A DNA stretch of 64,000 bases, taken from NCBI RefSeq assembly GCF_016839145.1, contig NZ_CP069304.1, positions 372,001 through 436,000 on the forward strand, in the 5' to 3' direction. Position numbers and translations under genes: made by a program. Each line of letters starts with the position of its first letter. Position 1 is the first letter of the stretch. The notes below the pieces were generated by a model, which worked only from the letters and a program-made list of their open reading frames with translations, had not been told where the DNA came from and searched no databases. This stretch comes from Shinella sp. PSBB067. Lineage in GTDB: Bacteria > Pseudomonadota > Alphaproteobacteria > Rhizobiales > Rhizobiaceae. This document shows, piece after piece, positions 1-7,672 of this stretch.

Positions 1-357
1 CCAGCCGGCATTGCCGAGCTGGCGCCAGTGATCGTAGTCCTGCGCCTGGCCGCGGATGTAGATCAGCCCGTTGATCGAGGACGAGCCGCCGAGCACCTTG
101 CCGCGCGGCCAGTAGATGCGCCGCCCGCCGAGCGCCGGATTGGGCTCGGTCTCGAACTTCCAGTTGACGCGCGGATCGACGATGGTCTTGCCGTAGCCGA
201 CGGGTATGTGGATCCAGAAGCTCGTGTCGCGGCCGCCGGCTTCCAGCATCAGGACCGTTGTCTTCCCGTCCTCGGTCAGCCGCGCGGCAAGCGCGCAGCC
301 CGCCGAGCCCGCACCAATGACGATGTAGTCGAAACTCTGTCCGTCGAGCACGCGCAT
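1..357 (-). CDS. GMC oxidoreductase, N-terminal part (runs off window)
   Basis: This is the first 119 residues of a flavoprotein of the glucose-methanol-choline oxidoreductase family, cut by the window edge. From the ATG at 357 it reads MRVLDGQSFDYIVIGAGSAG, which holds the Rossmann FAD motif GxGxxG, followed by a LEAGG segment and the GMC signature around PRGKVLGGSSSINGLIYIRG. Members oxidise alcohols such as choline with FAD as cofactor; the substrate cannot be told from this fragment. It lies directly downstream of a second GMC gene on the same strand, and the overlapping parts are nearly identical in DNA and protein, so the pair looks like a tandem duplication. An ATG at 364 is out of frame, which fixes the start at 357. 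Confidence 0.9.
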   Translation of the reverse strand, partial: MRVLDGQSFDYIVIGAGSAGCALAARLTEDGKTTVLMLEAGGRDTSFWIHIPVGYGKTIVDPRVNWKFETEPNPALGGRRIYWPRGKVLGGSSSINGLIYIRGQAQDYDHWRQLGNAGW

Positions 358-491
358 CTCCCATGGGCGGGCACGCGGAGCCCCGCTCGTTTTTCACATC
401 TTTCCCCGGCGACGTTCCCGTTTTCTTGTCTTTGGATCGACCGGGGATTGGTCTTGCCGGCATCGCGGCGCCGCGGCGCGGCGGGCGATGC

Positions 492-2108
492 CTAGGCGGC
501 TTGTCTGCCGCGGATCATGTCGGCGGCCTTCTCCGCGATCATGATCGTCGGTGCATTGGTGTTGCCCGAGACGAGCGTCGGCATGATCGAGGCATCGACG
601 ACGCGCAGCCCCGCCAGGCCGTGAACCTTCAGCTGCGTGTCGACCACCGCCATCGGATCGCCGCCCATCTTGCAGGTGCCGACCTGATGGCAGATCGACA
701 GGCCCGTCCTTCGGGCATAGTCGAGGATCTCCGCATCCGATCGCACCGCCGGTCCCGGCGCGTATTCGGACAGGATATGGTCGGCGATCCGGCCGCCTGC
801 GGCGACCCGGCGCGACATCTTGATCGCCTCGACCAGGACATGCCGGTCCGCCTCGGCGGAGAGGTAGTTTGGCTGCATCGACGGCGCGTCCTTCGGATCG
901 GTCGAGCGCAGCTTCAAGGTGCCGCGGCTCTCGGGCCGGATCGGGCAGACCGCATTGGCAAAGCCGGAGAACTTGTGCAGCCCGCCGTCGAGATCGTCAT
1001 GGCTGAAGGTCTGGAACAGGAACTGGATGTCCGGGGTCTCCAGCCGTGCATCGGATTTCACGAAGGCGCCGACCTGCGCCGCAGAAATGGTCAGGGGGCC
1101 GCGTCGCAACAGCAGATACTGCAGCCCGACCTTCAGCTGCCGCATTCGGCTCGTCATCACGTCGTTGATCGTCAGGGGCAGCTTGCTCTTGTAGGTGATC
1201 AGCGCGCCATAGTGATCCTGGAGATTCTCGCCCACTCCCGGCAGGTCGTGCACGACGTCGATGCCGAGCTGCGAGAGCTGGCCGGCCGGCCCGATGCCCG
1301 ACAGGAGCAGAAGTTTCGGCGAATTGAGCGAGCCCGCGCTGACGATGACTTCGCGCCGCGCCCTGACGACAAGCCGGCGCCCGTCGCGCTCGGCGACGAC
1401 GCCGACGGCGCGGCGCCCCTCGAACAGGATGCGCTGCGTTTCCGCGCGCGTCACGACACGAAGATTTTTCCGCTTCATCGCCGGGCGGAGATAGGCGACC
1501 GCCGTCGAGCAGCGGCGGGCATGGCGGGTGGTCGTCTGGTAATAGCCGACGCCTTCCTGCACCGGGCCGTTGAAATCGTCGTTGCGCGGAATGCCGGCCG
1601 CGATGGCGCTGGCGATGAAGGCTTCGCAGAGCGGATTGCGCTCCGTCAGGTTGGAGACGCGCAGCGGGCCGCCCGTGCCGTGACGCGGGTCGGCGCCGTT
1701 TTCCTGGTCTTCGGCCTTGCGGAAATAGGGCAGCACGTCGTCATGGGCCCAGCCGGCATTGCCGAGCTGGCGCCAATGGTCGTAGTCCTGCGCCTGGCCG
1801 CGGATGTAGAGGAGCCCGTTGATCGAGGAGGAGCCGCCGAGAACCTTGCCGCGCGGCCAGTAGAGCGCCCGTCCGCCGACGTCCTCGCCCTTCTCGGTCT
1901 CGTAGAACCAGTTGACGGCCGGATCGACCATGGTTTTGCCGTAGCCGATCGGAATATGGATCCAGGGATTCCAGTCCCTGCCGCCGGCCTCCAGCAACGT
2001 GACGGAGGTCGCGGCATCTTCCGACAGGCGCGCGGCAAGCACGCAGCCTGCCGATCCCGCGCCGACGATGACAATATCCGTCTCGATTGTCTCTTCGCTG
2101 TCAGTCAT
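492..2108 (-). CDS. GMC family FAD-dependent oxidoreductase (choline dehydrogenase-like)
   Basis: A full-length 538-residue flavoprotein predicted to oxidise a primary or secondary alcohol. The FAD fold starts near residue 12 (IVIVGAGSAGCVLAARL), the GMC signature PRGKVLGGSSSINGLLYIRG follows near residue 85, and the C-terminal region has the catalytic His in HQVGTCKMGGD and the Asn in LVSGNTNAPTIMIAEKAADM. Length is normal for the choline dehydrogenase/alkanol dehydrogenase branch. The start at 2108 (MTDSEETIETD) was chosen because it sits just ahead of the FAD motif; the frame stays open further upstream but that part is low-complexity. Its neighbour downstream is a second, very similar GMC gene. 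Substrate unknown; betaine aldehyde or sugar-alcohol chemistry is possible. Confidence 0.9.
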   Translation of the reverse strand: MTDSEETIETDIVIVGAGSAGCVLAARLSEDAATSVTLLEAGGRDWNPWIHIPIGYGKTMVDPAVNWFYETEKGEDVGGRALYWPRGKVLGGSSSINGLLYIRGQAQDYDHWRQLGNAGWAHDDVLPYFRKAEDQENGADPRHGTGGPLRVSNLTERNPLCEAFIASAIAAGIPRNDDFNGPVQEGVGYYQTTTRHARRCSTAVAYLRPAMKRKNLRVVTRAETQRILFEGRRAVGVVAERDGRRLVVRARREVIVSAGSLNSPKLLLLSGIGPAGQLSQLGIDVVHDLPGVGENLQDHYGALITYKSKLPLTINDVMTSRMRQLKVGLQYLLLRRGPLTISAAQVGAFVKSDARLETPDIQFLFQTFSHDDLDGGLHKFSGFANAVCPIRPESRGTLKLRSTDPKDAPSMQPNYLSAEADRHVLVEAIKMSRRVAAGGRIADHILSEYAPGPAVRSDAEILDYARRTGLSICHQVGTCKMGGDPMAVVDTQLKVHGLAGLRVVDASIMPTLVSGNTNAPTIMIAEKAADMIRGRQAA

Positions 2109-2530
2109 CGCTTCCGTTTTCGAAATGCTTCCCGCCTCGGCAGGCCGACGTTCCGACCGCCGCCGCCGCTGATCCGCCCACGTCCGACGACAGACTAGAC
2201 AGGAGCGTTTGATCGAATTCCAATACAAATGCAGGCATGGTCCAATGCCGCGCCGATATCGGTTTGCGCCAGCCGAAGACGTTGGGTGAACGAGGCCATA
2301 AGCACGGCCGCGTGCGGGCGCTGCCCGCCTGGGGACCTCGCCGGCTTTCGGGGATACCGGAGGCGCTCGCCGATCCCGCCCATGAGTGGCACGCACTGCT
2401 TGCCGAATGGCAGGTCGCCAGGGCTGCGACGCGAACAATGCTCCTTCGCCGACCGCGACAGAGCCGTAGAAAGCCCGGCTGCAAAATGGGCGCGTCGGTC
2501 ATGAAACCTCGGCGCGCCCGCCTTGGCGTA
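2109..2530. other. Gap without a convincing gene
   Basis: About 420 bases between the GMC gene and the ABC ATPase gene, both read leftward, so it should hold the GMC promoter. The part nearest the GMC start is less GC-rich (around 2210-2230) and is the likeliest promoter area, but I see no clear -35/-10 pair. Short open frames exist on both strands with no recognisable family. The gap may contain eroded coding sequence, because the ABC ATPase has lost its usual permease and binding-protein partners. Confidence 0.4.
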
Positions 2531-3304
2531 CTACCGCAACGCGCTGAGGAAACCTTGTGTCCGTTCCTGCCGCGGCGCGGTGAAAACCTGCTGCGCCGTG
2601 CCGATCTCGACGATCGCCCCCTGGTCCATCATCACGACCCGGTCGGCGACATCGCGCGCGAAGGCCATTTCATGGGTGACGACGATCATGGTCATGCCCG
2701 CTTCCGCCAGCTCCTTCATGACGTCAAGGACCTCGCCGACGGTTTCGGGATCGAGCGCGCTGGTGGGCTCGTCGAACAGCATGACTTTCGGCTTCATCGC
2801 GAGCGCCCGCGCGATCGCGACGCGCTGCTGCTGTCCGCCGGAAAGCTGGGAGGGGTAGTTGCCGGCCTTGTCGCCAAGGCGCACCCGTGCCAGAAGCTGC
2901 CGCGCCTCGGCCTCCACCTCTGCGCGATCGCGGCCCTGGACGCGCATCGGCGCCACGGTGATATTCTCCAGCGCCGTGAGGTGCGGAAACAGGTTGAAGC
3001 GCTGGAACACCATGCCGGTCTTCTGCCGCTGCAGGGCGATCCGGGCCTCGCTGTCCTCGACGATCCTTCCCCTGTGCTCGCGATAGCCGATCAGTTCGCC
3101 ATCCACCAGGATCCGGCCTTGGTTGATTTTCTCCAGATGGTTGATGCAGCGCAGCAAGGTGGTCTTGCCCGAACCGGAAGGACCGATCAGGCAAACCACC
3201 TCGCTCCTGAACACGTCGAGCGAGACGCCGCGGATCACCTCCCAATTGCCGTAGGACTTGCGCACGTCGACAAGCGAAACAAGCGGCGGAGACTGTTCGT
3301 TCAT
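2531..3304 (-). CDS. Polar amino-acid ABC transporter ATP-binding protein (GlnQ/HisP type)
   Basis: A 257-residue ATPase that would drive uptake of a polar amino acid or opine from the cytoplasmic face of the membrane. The Walker A motif [14 protein letters not shown]-loop [19 protein letters not shown], signature [15 protein letters not shown], Walker [14 protein letters not shown] and H-loop [14 protein letters not shown] are all intact and typical of the GlnQ branch. The ATG at 3304 (or the adjacent one at 3307) is chosen because the conserved domain begins about ten residues later. No permease or binding protein lies next to it in this window, so it is an orphan here, perhaps left after a rearrangement. 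It is divergent from the broken cobW-family gene with only 14 bases between the starts. Confidence 0.9.
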   Translation of the reverse strand: MNEQSPPLVSLVDVRKSYGNWEVIRGVSLDVFRSEVVCLIGPSGSGKTTLLRCINHLEKINQGRILVDGELIGYREHRGRIVEDSEARIALQRQKTGMVFQRFNLFPHLTALENITVAPMRVQGRDRAEVEAEARQLLARVRLGDKAGNYPSQLSGGQQQRVAIARALAMKPKVMLFDEPTSALDPETVGEVLDVMKELAEAGMTMIVVTHEMAFARDVADRVVMMDQGAIVEIGTAQQVFTAPRQERTQGFLSALR

Positions 3305-4095
3305 CATGCTAGCGCTGCATGACCATGGCCCTGCCCGATCCGCGCATATTGCTCTTGTCATCGCAGGACATTGTTCCGGTGACGATCCTGTCCGGTTTTC
3401 TCGGCAGCGGAAAGACGACGATCATCCGGCGGCTCCTGACCTACGCCTGCGATACGGCCGTCATCGTCAACGAGTTCGGCGAGGTCGGTCTCGACCATCT
3501 GCTTCTGGAGAGTGCCGACGACAATATAGCGCTGCTGCCCGGCGGCTGCCTGTGCTGCCAGGCGAGGGGCGATCTTGCCCGTGCGCTGCGATCCTTGCAG
3601 GACCGGTCCGCGCTCGGCCAGGCGCCGGCCTTTCGCCGGGTCATCGTCGAGACCAGCGGCCTTGCCGATCCCGGGCCGATCCTGCAGGTGCTTCTCAGTG
3701 ATCCGTTACGGTTGTCGCGATACCGGTTTGCCGGGCTGGTGACGACGGCTGACGCCGTGCTCGGCGCCGGACAGCTTGCCGGCCATGCAGTGGCGCAGAG
3801 CCAGGTCGCGCTTGCGGACCGGATCCTTCTCACCAAGCTGGATATCGCCGCCTCCGCCGATCGCCAGCGCCTTGTGGAAGCGCTGGCGCGCCACAGCGCC
3901 GCGCCGGTCGAGGATCGTGCGAGTGACGCCGGGCTGGAGCGCCAGCTGTTCGCATTCGATGTCGGTGCGAGGCCGCGCTTTCGCGCCATCGGGACAGGCC
4001 ATGGCGCGCATGACGGCCTCTTCACCGCTATCTCGCTCGGTTGGACCGGTCGCGTCGAACTTGCCGGCCTGCACGCCGAGCTGACGGCATTTGCG

Positions 4096-4099
4096 CTAG
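4096..4099. repeat. CTAG target-site duplication of the IS481-type element (left copy; right copy 5111-5114)
   Basis: CTAG occurs at 4096-4099 and again at 5111-5114, flanking the element. Keeping one copy rebuilds the interrupted CobW frame exactly (GCG CTA GAG CAC). CTAG is the known preferred, duplicated target of IS481-family elements. Because CTAG is palindromic it also extends the terminal inverted repeats, but the restored reading frame decides in favour of target duplication. Confidence 0.88.
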
Positions 4100-5110
4100 G
4101 TGTTTGATCCCACGGTTTGATGGTGCGATCCTTTCTTTGGAATGGAAGGAAGCCCTATGGGACAAGTTCGTCACGGCAGCGCCACGACCACGCACGCTGT
4201 CCGAGCAGCAATACAGCGATCGCAAGCTTCGCTCGCGCAGCTGAGCCGGGAGCTGGGCATCAACCCCAAGACCGTTGCGAAGTGGCGCAAGCGCGCGACG
4301 GTGGACGATATGAAGACCGGGCCATCGGAACCGCGCTCTACAGTCCTGTCGGCGGATGAAGAGGCGGCGATCATAGCATTCCGGCGCCATACACTGCTGC
4401 CGTTGGACGACTGCCTTTACGCCCTGCACCCCTCGATCCCCCACCTGACGCGATCCGCTGCACCGCTGCTTGCAGCGGCATGGCATATCGCGTCTGCCTG
4501 ATGTGGAAGGCGACAAGCCTAAACGGTCGAAGTTCAAGCGCTACCCCATAGGGTTCTTCCATATCGACATCGCCGAGGTTCAGACCGCTGAAGGCAAACT
4601 ATATTTGTTCGTCGGCATCGACCGCACGAGCAAGTTCGCCGTGACCCAACTCGTTGACAAGGCAGACAGGGAGACCGCTTGGGAATTCCTTCAGCATATG
4701 CTCGAAGCCGTGCCCTACCAGGTCCATACTATTCTCACTGATAACGGCATCCAGTTCGCAGAGCAGCCTCGGAATCGGAATACCATCTACTCCCGCCCGC
4801 TGCGCTTCGACATGATCTGCGAGGCAAACGGCATTGAACACCGGCTGACCAAGCCCAACCATCCATGGACCAATGGGCAGGTCGAGCGGATGAACCGCAC
4901 GATCAAGGAGGCCACCGTCAAGCGCTTCCATTACGATAGCCACGACCAGCTCCGAGCACACCTGACGGACTTCATGGCAGCCTACAACTTCGCCCGCAGG
5001 CTCAAGACCCTCAGTGGACTCACGCCATACGAATACATCTGCAAGATCTGGACATCAGAGCCTCACAGATTCATCCTAAACCCGATCCACCAGATGCCGG
5101 GACTGAACAC
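4100..5110 (+). mobile_element. IS481-family insertion sequence, 1011 bp
   Basis: A complete insertion sequence bounded by imperfect terminal inverted repeats: the left end begins GTGTTTGATCCCACGG and the right end, read inward on the other strand, begins GTGTTCAGTCCCGG. It is flanked by duplicated CTAG. Its single gene encodes an IS481-type transposase with an N-terminal helix-turn-helix and a DDE integrase core. The transposase is frameshifted, so this copy is probably not self-mobile. It has split a CobW-family gene. The almost perfect target duplication and clean ends suggest a fairly recent insertion. Confidence 0.9.
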
Positions 5111-5114
5111 CTAG
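4157..5114 (+). pseudogene. IS481-family transposase, frameshifted
   Basis: The N-terminal half starts at ATG 4157 (MGQVRHGSATTTHAVR), after a GGAAGGA ribosome-binding site, and carries a helix-turn-helix in SLAQLSRELGINPKTVAKWRKR. The C-terminal half has the DDE core: first Asp in FFHIDIAEVQ, second in ILTDNGIQF, and the Glu in NGQVERMNRTIKEATVK. The halves lie in different frames. Around 4457-4460 the sequence reads TCCGCTGCACCGC where the family sequence SALHR would need two more bases, so a 2-base deletion is likely. The stop TAG (5112-5114) lies in the duplicated CTAG target, not in the element. A programmed frameshift is less likely, since IS481 elements normally use one frame. Confidence 0.85.
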
Positions 5115-5361
5115 AGCACGGGGAAACCCTGCTGCGGCTGAAAGGCATCGTCGATGTCGCCGGAGCGCAGACGCCCGCGAGCGTCCATGCGGTCCAGCAC
5201 CTCGTCGAGCGCCCGCGTCTGCTGGCGACGATGCCGGCCGAGCCCTGGCGCGGCATCGTCGCCATCTGCCGGCGGCAGGCACGCAACGGGATTGCGGACC
5301 GCCTTGGGCAGGTCCTGCGGGCGTCCACGGCAGACAGGGCGGAAATCCATCGGGAGCATGC

Positions 5362-5802
5362 ATGATGATCAAGGCCTGGGACCACACATCGCTGGCGGTC
5401 GACGATCTCGATCGTTCGATGGAATTCTATCGGGAGGCCTTCGGTTACACGCTGGTCTTTTCCGAACGGGACATGGCGCGGGAGATCAGCAGCATGATGG
5501 GGCTGACGCGCCTGACCTGTGACCTCGCCCAGATGTCGCATCCGGTTTCGGGACAGCGGCTCGAACTCATCGCCTTCCGCGGCCACGATGCCCCGCCGCA
5601 GTCGCATCCGGTCGCCACCGGGGCAGGCCATATCGGTTTTTCAGTCGAGAACCTCGACGAGGCGCTGGCCGCCGTGGTGGCAAAGGGCGCCGTTCCCATC
5701 GGCGTCGTCACCGGTTTTCCGGAAGGCCGGTCGACCTATTGCCGCGCGCCGGGCGGGTCGTTTTTCGAGCTGTCGGAATTGAACGAGGGCCTGCCGGGCT
5801 GA
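5362..5802 (+). CDS. VOC-superfamily protein (glyoxalase/bleomycin-resistance/dioxygenase fold)
   Basis: A 146-residue single-module vicinal-oxygen-chelate protein. The start MMIKAWDHTSLAVDDLDRSM contains the usual first metal-ligand His, the middle has a second conserved stretch GAGHIGFSVENLDEAL, and it ends with the Glu-bearing strand GGSFFELSELN. Such proteins are metal-dependent lyases, isomerases or dioxygenases, or drug-binding proteins, so the reaction is unknown. Its ATG overlaps the stop of the interrupted CobW gene (ATGA), which suggests an operon in which CobW could have metallated a partner. It is followed after 38 bases by an E1-alpha gene on the same strand. Confidence 0.85.
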   Translation: MMIKAWDHTSLAVDDLDRSMEFYREAFGYTLVFSERDMAREISSMMGLTRLTCDLAQMSHPVSGQRLELIAFRGHDAPPQSHPVATGAGHIGFSVENLDEALAAVVAKGAVPIGVVTGFPEGRSTYCRAPGGSFFELSELNEGLPG

Positions 5803-5840
5803 CCGATGAGCCGGGGCCGGCATTTTCAGGAGTGTGCAGC

Positions 5841-6800
5841 ATGAAGCTCAATCCAACCAACCTGTTCAGAACCATGGTGCGCATGCGCGCCTTCGATGAG
5901 GCGTGCCTCGAAGGCGTGCCCACCTTTGAAATCCATGGCGAACTGCATACCGGCATCGGCCAGGAGGCGATCGGCACGGCGATGGCCCAGTCGCTGACGC
6001 CCGGTGACGCGGTGGTGAGCACCCACCGCAATCATTTCCACGCGCTCGCCAAGGGCGTTCCGCCACGAGCCCTTATGGCCGAGATCTTCGAGAAGGAGAC
6101 CGGCCTCTGCCGCGGCCGCGGCGGGCATATGCACCCCTTCGATCCGGACCGGAATTTTTCCGCCACCGGCATCGTCGGCGCCTCGCTGCCGGTAGCGCTC
6201 GGCTATGCCTATGCCTTCAAGATGAAGGGCCAGCCGCATGTCGCCGTCGGAATCTGCGGCGACGGCGCCGCCAATCACGGCACGTTCCACGAATGCCTGA
6301 ACATGGCCGCCGCCTGGCAATTGCCGCTGGTCTGCCTGGTGGAGAACAACCAATACGCCATTTCCGTCCGCTTTTCGGACGTGACGGCGACGCCGACCAT
6401 CGCCGAACGGGCTGGTGCCTACGGCATCTGGGGCCGACAGGTCGACGGTGCGGATGTGGAGGCGGTGAGCGCCGCCTTCGCCGAAGCGGTCAGGCATGCC
6501 CGCAAGGGCGGCGGTCCGGCGCTGCTCGAAGCCGCCTGCTATCGCTTCCGCGGCCATTACGAGGGCGACCATGACAATTATCGCGAGCGGGCGGAAAAGC
6601 AGCGCATGCGGGCCGAACTGGATCCGGTCGCCCGCTATCGGCGGGTCCTGATCGAACGCGGGATCGCAAGCGGCGAGGAACTCGATGCGATCGCCGCCGC
6701 GGCCAAGGCAGAAATGAGCGCGATGCTCGAGGATGTGCGCGCCGATGCCATGCCCGACCCGTCGGGCGCCATGAACCATGTCTTTGCGGAGCCTGCCTGA
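5841..6800 (+). CDS. Thiamine-diphosphate dehydrogenase E1 alpha subunit (pyruvate/acetoin dehydrogenase type)
   Basis: A 319-residue alpha subunit of a 2-oxoacid or acetoin dehydrogenase E1, which decarboxylates its substrate on ThDP and passes the acyl group to E2. The ThDP-binding motif is clear (CGDGAANHGTFHECLNMAAA through VENNQYAIS), as are the preceding GRGGHMH and FSATGIVGASLPVALG segments. The start at 5841 follows an AGGAG ribosome-binding site. The downstream beta subunit overlaps by one base (TGATG) but is truncated, and no E2 or E3 is present, so the complex cannot be complete from this locus. Lack of a long N-terminal extension favours the acetoin-dehydrogenase-like branch. Confidence 0.9.
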   Translation: MKLNPTNLFRTMVRMRAFDEACLEGVPTFEIHGELHTGIGQEAIGTAMAQSLTPGDAVVSTHRNHFHALAKGVPPRALMAEIFEKETGLCRGRGGHMHPFDPDRNFSATGIVGASLPVALGYAYAFKMKGQPHVAVGICGDGAANHGTFHECLNMAAAWQLPLVCLVENNQYAISVRFSDVTATPTIAERAGAYGIWGRQVDGADVEAVSAAFAEAVRHARKGGGPALLEAACYRFRGHYEGDHDNYRERAEKQRMRAELDPVARYRRVLIERGIASGEELDAIAAAAKAEMSAMLEDVRADAMPDPSGAMNHVFAEPA

Positions 6801-7196
6801 TGTCGACCGACGCCCTTACCAACATACGCAAGATCAATGCCTCGCAGGCGGTGGCCGAGGGCCTGATGCAGGAAATGGAACGCGACGAGCGGGTCGTCCT
6901 GCTCGGCGAGGATGTCGGCCGCAGCGGCGGGGTCTTCGGTTCGAGCCGCAACCTCCTGGAACGCTTCGGCCCTATTCGGGTGCGCGACACGCCGATTTCC
7001 GAAATGTCGTTCACCGGCATGGGTGTCGGCATGGCGATGGCCGGGCTGCGGCCGGTCGTCGAGATCATGTTCGTCGATTTCATCGGCGTCTGCCTGGAGC
7101 AGGTCTACAATGCCATGGCCAAGATCCCCTACATGTCGGGCGGCCGCGTGAAGATGCCGATGGTGATCAAGACGGCGGGCGGGAATATCGGCTCCG
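6800..7196 (+). pseudogene. E1 beta subunit of the same dehydrogenase, 3'-truncated
   Basis: The first ~132 residues of a transketolase-like beta subunit are good: MSTDALTNIRKINASQAVAEG, LLGEDVGRSGGVFG, RVRDTPISEMSFTGMGVGMAMAGLRPVVEIMFVDF and MVIKTAGGNIGS. The family then needs roughly 190 more residues, including the region after GGNIGS, but homology stops at about 7196 and the frame runs into unrelated residues. From 7197 a different frame encodes the tail of a gamma-glutamyltransferase. A deletion joining two genes is the simplest reading. E1 alpha therefore has no functional partner here. Confidence 0.85.
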
Positions 7197-7469
7197 GTCG
7201 AGGCGCCCCGGCTGACGACGCTCACCTTTCCCGATTCCTTCTTTCCGCATTTCCACGACGTCGGCCGGCTGAGCGTCGAGGCGCGGATCGGGGTTGCGGT
7301 GCGGGGTGCGCTGGCCGCGAAGGGCCATCGCATCCATCTGTGGCCGGACTACGAGTTCGACGCCAGCGGCGTGGCGGTCTCGCTCGATCTGAGGCCGCCC
7401 GCCGAAGGGCGGCGCGTGCTCGGCTCGGGCGCCGATCCGAGGCGCAGCCATTATGCCGTCAGTACGTGA
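7197..7469 (+). pseudogene. Gamma-glutamyltransferase C-terminal remnant
   Basis: In the frame ending at TGA 7467-7469 the sequence reads VEAPRLTTLTFPDSFFPH, then DVGRLSVEARIGVAVRGALA, GHRIHLWPDYEF and GSGADPRRSHYAVST. This matches the layout of the small-subunit C-terminus of gamma-glutamyltranspeptidases (EAPR, TFPDSF, E-x-R with an AV-x-x-AL helix, GH-x-I, and the final ADPRR..Y). About 90 residues remain; the catalytic Thr region and large subunit are gone. It abuts the truncated E1 beta gene. Identification rests on motif pattern alone. Confidence 0.7.
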
Positions 7470-7520
7470 ACCTCACTCCGAAACCAGCATCGCGCAAAGT
7501 TCACGGACGACGGTCGCCTG

Positions 7521-7567
7521 CGTGGTGCACGACGGCGCAAGACAGCCTTGCGCCGTCGTGCACCACG
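7521..7567. repeat. Perfect 21-bp inverted repeat with a 5-base loop
   Basis: The left arm 7521-7541 (CGTGGTGCACGACG...) and right arm 7547-7567 are exact reverse complements, separated by ACAGC. The transcript would form a very stable hairpin. There is no T-run directly after it, so it is not a canonical intrinsic terminator on the plus strand. It lies 51 bases after the gamma-glutamyltransferase remnant and about 105 bases before the monooxygenase gene, ahead of an AT-rich stretch. It could be an operator, an attenuator, a REP-like palindrome or the scar of a rearrangement. Confidence 0.9.
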
Positions 7568-7672
7568 GGACAAAAATATTCCCTCAAATAATCTATAAAA
7601 ACTATAAATTATCTATTTTTATCCCGGAGCGCACCCTAATGTTCAGCTGATTTTGAAACAGCCGGTATATTC
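7568..7672 (+). promoter_or_regulatory. AT-rich leader, probable promoter of the monooxygenase/ABC operon
   Basis: The run from about 7570 to 7625 is strikingly AT-rich compared with everything around it, with several TATAAA/TATAAT-like words (for example CTATAAAAACTATAAATT). It directly precedes the first gene of a nine-kilobase co-directional operon. I cannot pick one -35/-10 pair with confidence. No strong ribosome-binding site is visible before the ATG at 7673. Confidence 0.4.

Larger units (their letters stand above)
3319..5365 (+). pseudogene. CobW/P47K-family metallochaperone GTPase, split by an IS element
   Basis: A G3E-family GTPase, the class that inserts zinc, cobalt or other metals into proteins. 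The first part (3319-4098) has the P-loop GFLGSGKTT, the metal-binding CxCC motif in GGCLCCQ, the ETSGLADP switch region and the LTKLD base-recognition motif. The frame is broken at codon CTA (4096-4098) by an IS481-type element. After the element, 5111-5365 encodes the missing C-terminal domain (GETLLRLKGIVDVAG onward, ending EIHREHA). Removing the element plus one CTAG copy restores one uninterrupted frame, so the insertion is clean and the gene was intact before it. The restored stop overlaps the ATG of the next gene. The truncated first half keeps the GTPase domain and might still be made. Confidence 0.9.

Noticed and set aside
363..2198. 611-codon plus-strand open frame
   Set aside because: It is the antisense of the GMC oxidoreductase gene, with Arg/His/Asp-rich low-complexity translation and no family motifs.
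2229..2504. Plus-strand frame with PPGDLAGF...SPIP, vaguely like an enolase-superfamily fragment
   Set aside because: The match is short, lacks metal ligands and has no surrounding homology; likely chance.
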